Source of the DNA: Myripristis murdjan
Lineage: Eukaryota; Chordata; Actinopteri; Holocentriformes; Holocentridae
Assembly (NCBI RefSeq): GCF_902150065.1
Contig: NC_044003.1
Location: forward strand, 19,758,987-19,822,986
DNA: 64,000 bases
Direction of reading: 5' to 3'
Made by a program: the position numbers and the translations under genes. Every line of letters starts with the position of its first letter. Position 1 is the first letter of the stretch. The notes under the pieces were generated by a model. The model ran no database searches. It saw only the letters and a program-made list of their open reading frames with translations, and had not been told where the DNA came from. Below, piece after piece: positions 11,501 to 22,985 of this stretch.

Positions 11501-11739
11501 CCTGGATAAGCTGGAAAAACAACAAGTCTTGGCCATCTTCAATGAGCACTGTTGAATACACTAATGGTAAAATTGCAGAACATTGTGTGTGTTCTTCTTG
11601 AAGGTTTGGTAGGGGTTGATGTTATGGTATCAATCCTTTGTAGGGTTTCTGATTGATTTATTTGTTTAAATACTTTTTTGTCAGACTGAGACACTGACTG
11701 GCACCCCACAAACATAAACACCCATACCAGTAAACCGCT

Positions 11740-12558
11740 TCAAGTTTATTTTATTTTTGACTGATAAACACAATCACCACTTTAACACAAAATCTACACA
11801 GCAAAAATCTACATGAGTAAAAGTGAAAATTAGCTTAGACAAGACGGTTCATCATCAGGCCAACTAACTGATATTTATTCTAATATTTATGCTTTTTTTT
11901 TTTTCCATAATTATTACACATTTTCACCAGTTGAGTCTAAATGGTCCCTCCCTCCATTAACCATCAATAATGCATCTTTTATTGGAAATTTAAAACACAA
12001 AGTGCATAGAACCAGATTCCTTCTTTCATCATTGCTAAATGAGCTTTTATTGTGAATGTTTCAACAATCTGTCATTGATCATTTTTTCTGTGTAATGGAT
12101 ATGATTTAAATGTAGTGAAGTACAATATTCACGCAAAAATGTACAAGTTAAAAAAAAAAAAAAAAAACTGACCTTTGAAAATACTCAAAAGTACAAGTAC
12201 AGAAAAAGCTACTCAGTTACAGTATCGTGTTTAAATGTAATGTTATTTTCACCTCTGGTTTTAAAGCTCCTTTCATGCGATTTGTCAGAATAAAATCTAC
12301 CCACATGTTTTTAATGGGTGAGTAACCAGACATTGAAATTTAAAGCATCTATTTAAATTTCAAAATGAGCATAAGGAGCCATTCTCAGATTAGTGAGAGT
12401 TATCTTATTATTATGTGATGTTACAGTAAAATTTATAACAATCATATGATATTGTGTTGATATCATGTTGTTAAAATGATATATGATTATATTAATCTAA
12501 GATTACATGAATGCTCTGTCTCAGTGTAAATAATGAGTAATTATTTTTTATGTTAAAA

Positions 12559-12590
<32 letters not shown>

Positions 12591-12738
12591 TTATATTTTT
12601 TTTTTCCCGTTAAAAAAAAAATAGCAAAACCAGCCATTCTAAATGCAGGGAGTCAATCAGACATTGCACATCCTGCAAGATCAATTCCTGAAAAAAAAAA
12701 AAAAAAAGTTGCATCAGTGCCTAAGAGTAAATAATGAG
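11740..12738. repeat. 3' flanking block of TAAR-2 (array duplicon)
   Basis: This matches the flanks downstream of the other TAAR copies, including the hAT-end remnant at about 12110-12260. It contains a TG microsatellite at 12561-12588 and short poly-A runs. There is no coding region. Confidence 0.7.
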
Positions 12739-13740
12739 TCAGAGCAGTTTTAAGTTTGAAAAATTACCTTGAAAAATTTTGCCAGAAATGATCATTCTGA
12801 AAGCCACTCGGAACCAGCTGTAAAAGAAGGTATAAATAAAGGGATTAAGCACTGAATTTGACCATCCAAGCATGGTAAATACTTCAATTACAGTAATTGG
12901 AATTGAATAATTAATTAATGGGTTTAAGGATACAGCAGTGAAGTTAGGGGCCCAACAGATCAGAAAAGCTCCCATAACAATAGTCAGAGTTTTGGTGGCC
13001 TTCCTCTCCATCTTACCCACACATGCTCCAGATTTTACTCTCTGACAGTTTGAGTTCTGGATGCTGCGTGCCTGTTTCTGTGCTACTAGGAAAATCTTTA
13101 GGTAGATACTGAGCATTATAACTGCTGGGAAGTAAAATGAGAGAAGACATCCAGTGATGCCTGAAATATCAATATTAAATGAAAAACAGCGCCCTTCACA
13201 TTTTCCTTCTTTAAGTCCCATAATTATGACACCAATTCCAACAAAGGCAGATACTCCCCAGCAGACCAGGATCATCATCACAGCAGCCCGAACATTTATT
13301 TTACTTTCATACCTCAGAGGATGACACACTGCATAATATCTGTCAATAGAAATAAAACATAAATTCAGAATAGAAGATGTGCCGAGGAAAACATCAAGGC
13401 TGCGTCCCATTTTACAAATTAAATCTGCAAGATATGAACAAGAGTTTACAGACAGTGCTATAAAGAACGGCAAAACTAAAGCCCCTACAAGGAGGTCAGA
13501 CATGGCCAGAGAGAGAATCAGGTAGTTAGTTGGAGTGTGGAGCTGTTTGAAGTAAATGATAGAGATGATGACAAGTAGGTTTCCACACAGTGTCAGAACA
13601 GATAATGAGCCAAGGAAAACATACAACAAAGCACGTATTGTTGAGGGGATAACTGCCATTATACAAGATACATTTTCTGATTGATAACACAGATGTATGT
13701 CCTTAACATCAGTCCTGTTGAAAATGAAGTCAGTTTCCAT
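12739..13740 (-). CDS. Trace amine-associated receptor, array copy 2 (TAAR-2)
   Basis: Intact, 333 residues, single exon, with the same residue numbering as copy 1. It carries two N-terminal sequons (N8-R-T and N23-V-S), C26, D82, D116 (3.32), DRY 133-135, W161, P205, CWAP in TM6, and the fingerprint NSVLNPFIYTFFYSWF near the end of TM7. Differences from copy 1 are scattered conservative changes plus C240 in the third inner loop (SGACVGKM). It is likely an olfactory amine receptor. The upstream promoter/intron block is conserved. Nothing suggests loss of function. Confidence 0.95.
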   Translation of the reverse strand: METDFIFNRTDVKDIHLCYQSENVSCIMAVIPSTIRALLYVFLGSLSVLTLCGNLLVIISIIYFKQLHTPTNYLILSLAMSDLLVGALVLPFFIALSVNSCSYLADLICKMGRSLDVFLGTSSILNLCFISIDRYYAVCHPLRYESKINVRAAVMMILVCWGVSAFVGIGVIIMGLKEGKCEGRCFSFNIDISGITGCLLSFYFPAVIMLSIYLKIFLVAQKQARSIQNSNCQRVKSGACVGKMERKATKTLTIVMGAFLICWAPNFTAVSLNPLINYSIPITVIEVFTMLGWSNSVLNPFIYTFFYSWFRVAFRMIISGKIFQGNFSNLKLL

Positions 13741-14090
13741 GCTCTCTGGCTCCTGCTATCCTGCTGAGAAAGGTTTTCAGATTAAAATAAACTATCAGTA
13801 TAGTCACATTTCAATTGCAACAATATCAGTTTTCTGGAGTAAAATGATTTTCAGTTTATCTCAGTGATGTATAATTTTTTATAACATACCTGTTAACTCA
13901 GCAGATAGCTAATGCATCTATGATGAGGTGAGCTTTTCATCTCTGCCCCACTGAGTAACTAGCTCTGGACTTGAGAGTCATATTTATCACTCCCTGGCTG
14001 ATTACCATAATTAATGCAACCTTGTTTTGGCAGATCACGTGTGTAACTATGTATTTGATTTGCATGAGATCACAACAAGTTCATGATGAG
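13741..14090 (-). promoter_or_regulatory. TAAR-2 upstream block: promoter, noncoding exon, 5' intron
   Basis: Same layout as copy 1 on the minus strand. The leader ends GAGTTAACAG, the donor GTATGTT starts at 13889 and the CAGCAG acceptor has its first AG at 13765-13764, giving a 126-bp intron. Upstream are a TTGCATTAATTATGG stretch and a palindromic CACGTG E-box (near 14036-14041), shared with TAAR-4 but CACATG in copies 1, 3 and 5. Inferred from conservation. Confidence 0.55.
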
Positions 14091-14215
14091 TAATGAGAGA
14101 TTTTTATCACTGACTCAGACATGTGCCGAAGCCAATTACAAGGGTTCCACAGCTTTCTTTATTATTTTTATCTGTTAAGCTTCCTTAAAGGTAGGCTGAT
14201 AAACAAAAACCAGTG

Positions 14216-14480
14216 GGTCCATATTAATAATAGCAACACACAAACTTAATGGTGCAATGAGGAGCAGAGAAGGGGGAACCAGATGCTGGAGACCAGGCAT
14301 GCAGGCTGTCAGAGTTGAATGTATTTAATATACTAAAGGCAGGTTACATGCAGGAACCCAGAGCTCAGGAACCCAGAAATTCAGGAAACAGGCTGGCAAA
14401 CACATAATGAACCCAATAGATAATATGAGGTTCTGGCAAATGCCAAAGAGAATCAATATGTTTATATTTATACATATTTA
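14216..14480. repeat. Shared flank repeat of the array
   Basis: This segment (GGAGACCAGGCATGCAGG ... ACACATAATGAACCCAATAG) recurs at 22061-22330 and 26490-26623. It is the empty-site version of the place where the LTR element at 26624 inserted. There are no coding features. Confidence 0.7.
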
Positions 14481-14489
14481 ACACCGACC

Positions 14490-14900
14490 TCAGCCGAGGG
14501 GCACACTAAGTGCCATCTCGCCTGCAACAGGGAGATTGGGGCCCCCTCCTGGAGGCAGGCCTGGGAGGGGAGTGAATAGGTGAGCAGGAGTTTGAGCGAT
14601 ACCTGCTAGACAATCAGGCTCACTTCTATGTACAGACTTGTCTCTGAAACCAAACTCATGGAAGGGGGCTGGACTCCCTCCGTCCCTGGAGTTTCCTGGG
14701 GTGACATTTGGTCAGCAGGCGTGGGATTTGTTAACCCGCAACTGTGTGTTGCTTTGTGAGTATGTCCCGTTGAATGTGAGGGTCCCTTCACTGTGACTTT
14801 ATATTGTAGGTGCTGAACCTATGTACCAGGGGCGAGCGGTCATACTAAGCTATAAATGCAGTGCATGCCCAAGCCCTTCAATTAAAATCTTTAAAATGTT
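14490..14900 (+). mobile_element. LINE 5'-region fragment
   Basis: GC-richer sequence (GGGGCCCCCTCCTGGAGGCAG and so on) typical of the 5' part of the same RTE/Rex3-like LINE. A short related piece lies at 33000-33060, ahead of LINE copy D. It is decayed, with no usable frame. Confidence 0.45.
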
Positions 14901-15769
14901 GGTCTCCTAGTGTCCTTTTATAATATACCTTATTTCTATCATTTTGGTTTCAAACCGCTGTCTATATACACGTATCTATCTCAATTTGCTAGCGAAATGC
15001 TGGAAAGTTGACAGCTTGACGCACGCATGCGCTCTGTGATACCGAGTATTTACAGTAGTTTAGTAGCTGGTGTTTCCTGTACGTGGGAGTTTTGAATGAA
15101 AAATAAGCTGTCTGTGAATCAGCTTTTCAGAAGACGCATGTGCAACACGAATAGCTACGTAGCAAGCTCGCTTGAAATGTTCAGCGGCAACTGCAAGCCA
15201 TTCACTTGACGGATAGCTACCGTTAACATCGTTAGCTGGCTAGCTAGTACGGGAACGTTAACATTAGTTTGTTCTTTCATCTGCATCGTGCCAATCAAAA
15301 TGGGTGAAAATACAACCTCAATTGAGTAACCTGGCATGTTTCATCAATTTAGGCTATTGCAGGTGTTATGAAAAAGAGGTGTTGTCTGATGTTTATCACT
15401 TTGGTGCATAGCCTGCCTGATGGGCAATTGGGCATGATTGCGTGTCATTTCATTGACCATGTAGGCTGTGCGCATGCGTGTCTATCAAAATCGAGTTGTC
15501 GAGTTGATATAGTATAGTTAAAAACCATATTATGCATTTTTATTAATAAATAAATGCCCCAAAATTTTTGAACTCATGCCCTCGTGGGCGCTCGCATTAA
15601 ATTGGGACAACAGCATGACTATACAAAAATGTCACCACTCGCCACTGCTATGTACATACATGCCAAACAGAACTTCTGAGTATCCACCAATTCAAGATGC
15701 ACTGGGAAGTGCTCTCAAGAAGGTACAATCTGGAGACATCTGTAGATTAAGTTCTATTGGGAGACTTAG
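14901..15769. other. Stretch with no recognised feature
   Basis: It contains repeated GCTAGC steps around 15225-15245 and is otherwise ordinary sequence. No gene, RNA or transposon end was recognised. Confidence 0.5.
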
Positions 15770-16663
15770 GCAATGGTGGAGAAATTTGGAGGGGCTGATT
15801 AAGAGGGACAGTCTATCTTATCTGAATCCAAGTGGTGCTTTGTTGTTGAACTTGGACAGTGTTAGTGATGGATTGTCCATAAATAACACCATGTATGAGC
15901 ATAAAGCAGCTCATAAGTGCCCTTGGCACCAAAGCTGCTTAGGCTAACGGTCCATGAAAGTCCATTAGTCATTTCATCAGACCTGTGGTCGTATGTTCTG
16001 GACACTTGGGTGAAGAGGGGCGAAGCTATCAACTGATCACCACCTGGTGGTGAGTCAGATCAGATGGCAAGGATGCTGGTGAACAGACCTGGTAAACCCA
16101 ACCGTGTAGTGAGGGTGAACTGGGACTCTTTCTGGACGGTCATCCACTCACACCTCCTGAGGAACTATTCCTAGATCTCTAGGGAGGCTGGGGACATAGA
16201 ATCTGTCCCCCTTCAAAGCTTCCATTATTGTAGTGGTAGCAATGACCTGCTGTCAGAAGGCCATCACTGCCTGTTGTGCTGGCAACAGGCAGTGATGGCG
16301 TCCCCAATGGTGGGGGACATCATTGGTGATAGAGGCTATCAGACTGAAGAAGGAGGCCTTCTGAGAATGTGGTCAGACAGTGGAGGCAAGCCCCTGAGGA
16401 AGTCCGCTTACACACCCTTGTTGCAGTAGGCATGGTCCGAGGATTGGCGGGTCATCATGCATCTCTCTGGCTGAGATCACTTAAATGGTGAGGAAACTCT
16501 GCAGTGGCAAGGTGCCAGGAGCAGATGAGATCTGTCCTGTGCAGTGCACTGCAAAAGACAGTTACCTCAGGGTTGCATCTCTACTCTTTGCAAATAATGT
16601 GGTTCTGCTGGCCTCATCCAGCTGTGGCCTTCAGCATGTATTCAGGCAGTTTGCAGCCAAATG
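15770..16663 (+). mobile_element. RTE/Rex3-like LINE relic, copy B, left part
   Basis: The decayed translation shows an endonuclease piece (DGLSINNTMYEHK, then HKCPWHQ and VLDTWVKRGA, ending at DHHLVVSQIRWQ), then the linker and the start of the reverse-transcriptase piece seen in copy A. The relic is cut at 16664 by a TTAA-flanked element and resumes at 18305. Confidence 0.75.
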
Positions 16664-16667
16664 TTAA

Positions 16668-18300
16668 AAGGAACCCCGGCTATGATGACATGTAGGCTTT
16701 CATAAGATTAATGTTGGTATAAGTCATATTAATATGATACAGAAAACATTCCAGATGTCTTCATTTTTATAAAATTTGAAATTATAATTTCACTCGTTGG
16801 TCGCCATTGTTGTTGACGTCGCACTGCATTCTGGGTAGTGACGTCAAATGGTTGTCCGCTTATTCCACTGGGCCCGTTTTTGTGACTTTACAGCAACAAA
16901 CATGTCATCTGTCCAGCCTTTTCAGTTTGAACCTGAATGCAATGTTCGCAAGGGTGACAACACAGAAAATACTACTCAACCCGAGCGTCAAAATGATGAC
17001 CATCAAAGACATGATGAGGCGAGAGTGGGGCAAAATCGATGGTGTCTGTGCAACAGCTGCGTCTCCATGACAACCGAGAGAGAGTGTGTTGTCGAGAGCT
17101 CCAATTTTTGCCAGCAGCTGTTCAAAGTAAGCATATAGATCCAACTATCGATGTATGATTAGCCGTATTCCAATATAAATTATTTTAGATTAGCATCCAC
17201 CGCGGTCACATGCTTTACAGCCTACATTATGAGGATATGACAGTAAAACGCGCTGACAAGATGCTTACAGTTTTGATCATTGTTGTAGATATCCTGTGCA
17301 TCACAGCACACAAGAACTTTGATGCAGTTTGCATCAACCAAGATGTCTTATGGGCTGCCCTCGTCAGCTTCATGACCGGGAGAGTGCCGGCCTACCAAAT
17401 TGGAATCAGATCACCAACAGGTAGCCTACATCAAAACATTAACATTGCTATGGTGATGGCGGTGCGCATGGATGCAGCGGCCCCTCCAGGGATCAGCAAG
17501 AGTGAATGTTTTAAATGTTTTGCTTAACCCAGACGCTCAGGTTGCCTAACCTACAGCTGAGAGACTTTACTAAACATCAGGGTAAAGCATGCTGCAAGAA
17601 ATGAGGCACTCTGCTTTGATGTGGACATACTACGCCAGCACGGAATCTTACCTGTGTCTACCCATCAGTCGGGGATCCCAAGTGAGAAATGATATCTCAT
17701 TTTGTGTGCACTACTACTGTATGTGCATCTTAATGACAATAAAGCTTGATTGGATTTGATTTGATTTGATTTGATTAACCCGTGATCACATAATCCTGTG
17801 ATTGTAAATTATTTACTTTTTCATATTTTGTACATAGAATAAAAAGAATTTCACAGTGTTAAACGTGTACAAAGTGTATCATATATTAACTTCATTTTGA
17901 TTGCTGGCTATTTATGTCATTGTATATGATTTTGTTAATGCACATCAGGATTATAATGTATGAAATTACACCAAATGGTGTCCTCATTTTGCACATATAT
18001 TTGATTATGACTTATGTCTACAGGAGGACCACGTTATGTTTCAATATCAATAGTATTTGGGAAGGTAAGTATACACGGTGCGAATAGCGCTTCTCCCTAG
18101 TGCAACCTTTTTACGTCACTGCCCCCAGGGTGCATTGCACAGGTAAAATAATGGCTGCCTCCATAGGTAAAAATATGCACTAAACAATGAGGATTTTTAA
18201 AGCAATGACCATATTTTATCTGTTTCTAACAACATATTCAAGCATAAGAGAACAATCATGGTTTATTAAGGCCTACAAATCATCATAGTCGGGGTTCCTT
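16668..18300 (+). mobile_element. TTAA-flanked DNA element carrying a P2X7 ballast-like frame
   Basis: It is inserted in LINE copy B with a 4-bp TTAA duplication (16664-16667 and 18301-18304). Copies A and D of the LINE give the empty site. The ends are imperfect inverted repeats starting AAGGAACCCCGRCTATGATGA and extending about 45 bp. A TTAA target is used by piggyBac and Kolobok elements; no transposase of either kind is present, so the element is non-autonomous. Inside are a two-exon P2X7-C-like frame (16848-17420) and, at about 17590-17776, the 3' tail of another LINE (AATGACAATAAAGC then TTGAT repeats). Confidence 0.75.
16848..17420 (+). CDS. P2X7 C-terminal (ballast)-like domain fragment, two exons
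   Basis: Exon 1 (16848 or 16902 to 17126) encodes an acidic leader and then NRWCLCNSCVSMTTERECV, like the zinc-binding start of the P2X7 cytoplasmic ballast domain. A 62-bp intron (17127-17188; donor AAA/GTAAGC, acceptor TATTTTAG) joins in phase to exon 2 (17189-17420), which encodes ADKMLTV, LCITAHKNFDAVCIN and DVLWAALVSF, matching the next part of that domain. A donor-like CAACAG/GTAGCC ends exon 2. The final part (NRxYRYxAYR region) is not found, so the domain is incomplete. ATG 16902 (MSSVQPF) fits better than 16848. Domain call from memory; function unknown. Confidence 0.6.
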
Positions 18301-18304
18301 TTAA

Positions 18305-18600
18305 GCGTTCAGGATGAGGATCAGCACCTCCAAATCTGAGGCCATGGTTCTCTGTAGGAAAGAGGTGGTTGTGAGTTCCTGCCTGAAATAGAGGAGGTTT
18401 AAGGATCTTGGGGTCTGTGTGAGTGTATGAGTGAGTGTAAAATGGAACAGGAGACTGACAAATGTATCAGGGTAGTGCCTTCAATTATGCAGTCATTGTA
18501 GTGGACCACCAGGGTTTGTGTGGGTTGAGTCAGAAGGCAAAGCTCTCAATATACTGGTTAATCATTTGTGCCAACCCTCACTTATCATCATGAGGTGTGC
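18305..18600 (+). mobile_element. RTE/Rex3-like LINE relic, copy B, right part
   Basis: Continues copy B after the TTAA element. It reads TCAGGATGAGGATCAGCACC, then the segment around GGGGTCTGTGTGAGTGTATG, as in copies A and D, and ends where the array flank resumes near 18600. Confidence 0.75.
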
Positions 18601-20027
18601 ACTCTCTTGCTTACTCATTCGAACTGTTGCCATCTGAACAATTATAAATTACTGACCCACATCTATGATAATACGTTGAACTCTGGTATTAGTTAAATAA
18701 TCTCAGGCACACAATCAATCATTCTTGAAGGCTGATCCATTCATAACAGTATACATTTTTTGACTGATTTAGTAAATTCCAGTCACTGTAATCACCCACC
18801 TCAGTGGAGGTTTACGAGTCAACATAACTGAAAACACCTGTGTGGATGCTCTGGCTGGAGAAGGTGAGGGGGCTTGGGGCTTTTCCACTAGTCTGCAGGT
18901 TGCAGATCGACCCCTCTCATGGAGGAGCCAATACATTTTGAGACTTCTGCACAGAACATGCTTTACACTATAGAAGTATTAGGCTATGCATTACTACCAA
19001 TTACAAATCTACAATGCGAACAGACAATTTCTATCATCTTCAGTAAATTCAAAACTTAGTTGTTTCTCTCCATTTCCCAAATGTCAAGTTAGATGTCCCT
19101 AGGCCTCAGGCTAATTCTTGTGTGATGTCATGTGGAGTGAAACACTGAGTTGAGAAATGACACAGGAGGACAAAAGTAAATTTTATCTGCATATGAAGTT
19201 TATTTTATTTTTGACTATTAAATACAACAGCCACTTAAGCACAAAGGCTACACAGTAAAAATCTAAATGAGTAAAAGTGAAAATTAGCTTAGATAAGACA
19301 TAAGTTCATCATCAGGCCAACTAACTGATATTTATTCTGCTATTTATTCTTTTTTCCATAGTTGTTGCACATTTTTACTAGTTGAGTGTAAATGGTCCCT
19401 GCCTCCATCAACCAACTGCAATTTTTATTAATGCACCTTTTATTGGAAATTTAAAAAAGACAAAAAATGTATAGAACCAGATGCCTCCTCTCATCTTTGC
19501 TGACTGTGTTTTTATTGTGAAAGTTTCCACAATCTTTCATTGATCTTTTTTTTTTTTTTTATTATTTTTTTCGGTATAATGTGTAAGATTTAAAATGTAG
19601 TGAAGTACAATATTCAAGCAAAAATGTACCTAAGTAAAAGTAAAAATACTTTCAAAAATATTCAAAAGTACAAGTACACAAAAAATCTACTGAGTTACCG
19701 TAACATGTGTAAATGTAATTAGTTACTTCCACCTCTGGTTTTAAAGCTCCTTTCATGTGATTTTTCAGAATAAAATCTATACACATGATTGTAATGGATG
19801 AGTAAACAGATTTTTGTGAGTTTAACATTTAAAGCTTCTATTTAAATTTCAAAATAAGCATAAGCAGCCATTCTCAGATTAGTGAGAGTTATATTATTAT
19901 TAAGTGCTGTTACAGTAAATTACAGTTGCAGTATTTAAGATTATATTAATCTAAGATTACATGGATGCTCTGCCTCAGTGCCAACCTGAAAATAATGAGT
20001 CATTTTTTTTTATTATAAAATAAAAGA

Positions 20028-20029
<2 letters not shown>
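18601..20029. repeat. 3' flanking block of TAAR-3 (array duplicon)
   Basis: Homologous to the flanks of the other copies, including the hAT-end remnant at about 19580-19740. There is no coding region. Confidence 0.7.
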
Positions 20030-20065
<36 letters not shown>

Positions 20066-20087
20066 TGATGTATCTATCTATCTATAT

Positions 20088-20156
<69 letters not shown>

Positions 20157-20260
20157 TCTATCTATCATCTATTGATGTATCTATCTATATCTATATATCT
20201 ATAGATATATAGATATATACTTTGTTGTATCTATCTATCTATATATCTATATAAATATAT

Positions 20261-20350
<90 letters not shown>

Positions 20351-20390
20351 TTTATTATTATTATTATTATTTTTTCAGTAAAAAATAGCA
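20030..20390. repeat. Compound microsatellite
   Basis: In order: (TATC)n about 20031-20085, (CA)n 20090-20155, more TATC/TATA, (TC)n about 20266-20311, (TA)n, poly-T and (ATT)n. It lies just downstream of TAAR-3 and is absent from the equivalent place in the other copies. Confidence 0.95.
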
Positions 20391-20488
20391 CAACCAGCCA
20401 CTCTAAATGCAAGGAGTCAAACGGACATTGTACATCCCGCAAGATCAAATCCCGAAAAAAGCCCAAATTCCTAAGAGTATATAATGAG

Positions 20489-21490
20489 TCAGAGCAGTTT
20501 TGAGTTTGCAAAATTACCTTGAAAAATTTTGCCAGAAATGATCATTCTGAAAGCTACTCGGAACCAGCTGTAAAAGAAGGCATAAATAAAGGGATTGAGC
20601 ACTGAATTTGACCGTCCAAGCATGGTAAATAATTCTATCACACTTATTGGAATTGAATAATTAATTAGCGGGTTTAAGGTCACAGTAGTAAAGGCAGGGA
20701 CCGAACAGATCAGAAAAGCTCCCATAACAATAGCCAGAGTTTTGGTGGCCTTTCTCTCCATCTTACTGACAGACGCTCCAGACTTTATGCTCTGACAGTT
20801 TGAGTTCTGGATGCTGCGTGCCTGTTTCTGTGCCACCAGCAAAATCTTTAGGTAGGTACTGAGTATTATGACTACTGGGAGGTAAAATGAGAGAACACAT
20901 CCAGTGATGCCTGAAATATCAATATTAAATGCGAAACAACGCCTTTCACATTTCCCTTCTTTAAGTCCCATAATTATGACACCAATTCTAACCAGGGCAG
21001 AAACTCCCCAGCAGACCAGGATCATCATCACAGCAGCACGAGTGTTTATTTTACTTCCATACCTCAGAGGATGACACACTGCATAATATCTGTCAATAGA
21101 AATAAAACTTAAGTTCAGAATAGAAGATGTACTTAGGAAAACATCAAGGCTGCGTCCCATCTTACAAATTAAATCTGCAAGATATGAACAAGAGTCTACA
21201 GAGAGTGCTATGATGAATGGCAACACTAAAGCCCCTACAAGGAGGTCAGACATAGCCAGAGAGAGAATCAGGTAGTTAGTTGGCGTGTGGAGCTGTTTGA
21301 AGTAAATGATGGAGATGATTATAAGAAGGTTTCCACAAAATGTCAGAACAGATAATGAACCAAGGAAAACATACAACAAAGCAAGTATAGTTGAAGGGAT
21401 AATAACCGTTATACAGGATACATTTTCTGATTGGTAACACAGCTGTATGTCCTTAACATCAGTCCTGTTGAAAATGAAATCAGTTCCCAT
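20489..21490 (-). CDS. Trace amine-associated receptor, array copy 3 (TAAR-3)
   Basis: Open frame of 333 residues with the family landmarks: two N-terminal sequons, C26, D82, D116 (3.32), DRY, P205 and NSVLNPFIYAFFYSWF. It departs from its sisters at sites normally fixed. The TM6 toggle tryptophan is serine (ICSVPAF where sisters have ICWAPAF; codon TCG for TGG), W293 before the TM7 motif is arginine (LGRSNS), and the extracellular end of TM4 has R168 (ALVRIGV). This receptor may have altered signalling or be an early, still-open pseudogene. The upstream block is intact. Confidence 0.9.
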   Translation of the reverse strand: MGTDFIFNRTDVKDIQLCYQSENVSCITVIIPSTILALLYVFLGSLSVLTFCGNLLIIISIIYFKQLHTPTNYLILSLAMSDLLVGALVLPFIIALSVDSCSYLADLICKMGRSLDVFLSTSSILNLSFISIDRYYAVCHPLRYGSKINTRAAVMMILVCWGVSALVRIGVIIMGLKEGKCERRCFAFNIDISGITGCVLSFYLPVVIILSTYLKILLVAQKQARSIQNSNCQSIKSGASVSKMERKATKTLAIVMGAFLICSVPAFTTVTLNPLINYSIPISVIELFTMLGRSNSVLNPFIYAFFYSWFRVAFRMIISGKIFQGNFANSKLL

Positions 21491-21840
21491 GCTCTCTGGC
21501 TCCTGCTATCCTGCTGAGAAAGGTTTTCAGATTTAAATGAACCATCAGTACAGTCATTTTTCAATTGCAACAATAACTGTTTTCTGGAGTAAAGTTATTT
21601 TTTATTATATTTGAGTGATGTATAATTTTTCATAACGTACCTGTTAACTCACCAGATGGCTAATGCATCTATGATGAGGTGAGCTTTTCATCTCTGCCCC
21701 ACTGAGTAACTAGCTCTGGACTTGACTCTCATATTTATCAGTCCCTGTCTTATTATCATAATTAATGCAACCTTGCTTTGGCAAATCACATGTGGGTAAG
21801 TATGCATTTGATTTGCATGAGATCACAACAAGTTCATGAT
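21491..21840 (-). promoter_or_regulatory. TAAR-3 upstream block: promoter, noncoding exon, 5' intron
   Basis: Near-identical to the TAAR-1 block. The donor GTACGTT starts at 21640 and the CAGCAG acceptor has its first AG at 21515-21514, giving a 127-bp intron. A TTGCATTAATTATG stretch lies upstream. Inferred from conservation. Confidence 0.55.
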
Positions 21841-22060
21841 GAGGAACTTTTATCACTGACTCAGACATGTGCCTAAGCCAGTTACAAGGGTTCCACAGCT
21901 TTCTGTATTATTTGTATCTGTTAATGTTGATTATATTTTTTCATGATGCTTTTGCAACAAACCCTCCTTAAAAGCTGGCTTCTTTAAAGGGAGGCTGATA
22001 AACAAAAACCTGTGACTCCATGTTAATGGTACTCAGGAATAACGCCTTTGCATCACACAA

Positions 22061-22330
22061 ACTTAATGGTGCTATAAGGAGCAGAAATGGGGGAACCAAA
22101 TGCAGGATACCAGGCAGGCAGGCTGTCAGAGTTGAACATATTTAATATGAACTAAAGGCAGGTTAAAACTGGTTAACAAAGTGAACACAGGTGACAACAC
22201 TAAACCAAATAGGACTGCAGGCCTACAGGCAATATGAGAAACAGGGCAGGGTAATATACGAAAAAACCCAAAACATAACTCCATTAACCCCGTAAAGAAG
22301 AAATTTGAGAGAAGGCTATACACCACAGAG
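22061..22330. repeat. Shared flank repeat of the array
   Basis: Second copy of the segment described at 14216-14480. No coding region. Confidence 0.65.
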
Positions 22331-22374
22331 GCATAGGAAATGGTGTGTCAGGTTTTCAGGTTCTGGACGCGTGA

Positions 22375-22985
22375 ATGAAGAGGGGGCAAAGCTATCAACT
22401 GATCACCACCTGGTGGTGAGTCAGATCAGATGACAGGGATGCTGGTGAACAGACCTGGTAAACCCAAACATTTAGTGGGGATGAACTGGGAGTGTCAGGT
22501 GGAGGACTCTGTCTGGAAGGTCTTCCACTCACACCTCCAGAGGAGCTTTTCCTAGACCTCAAGGGAGGTTGGGGACAAAGAATCTGTCCCTCTTTAAAGC
22601 ATCCATTGTTGTTGTGGCGACAATGTGGCAGCAATGACCTGCTGTTGAGGAGTTAGGACTTACAGAAGGGGCTCAGACTATAGCTGCTGCTCCTTCACAT
22701 AGAGAGGAACCCTTTGAGGTGGAATAGGCATCTAGTTAGGATGCTTCCTGGGTGCCTTCCTGTGAAGGTGTTCTAGGCACGTCTTACTGGCAGCAGACAA
22801 CAGGGAGGACCCAGCACATGCTGGGGAGCTCCTCATAACCTGGTTGGCCTGGGAATGCCTTGAAATCCCTCAGGTGGTGGTGGATATGGCTGCAGAAAGG
22901 AACACCTGGACAGCACTCCTTAGCATGATACCACCGTGAGCTGGTCCAAGACAAGCAGCAAAAAAATTGATGGATGGATGAATGA
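22375..22985 (+). mobile_element. RTE/Rex3-like LINE relic, copy C, internally deleted
   Basis: It starts with the CACCACCTGGTGGTGAGTCAG segment and the VNRPGKPK-like part, then jumps from the linker (about 22640) to the C-terminal region GAGGAGTTAGGACTTACAG, and ends in a GATGGATGGATGAATGAATG tail. The reverse-transcriptase middle seen in copies A and D is missing. Confidence 0.7.

Noticed and set aside
15576-15947. Host gene of 123 codons
   Set aside because: Its second half is the LINE endonuclease segment also found at 33180; the first half has no motif.
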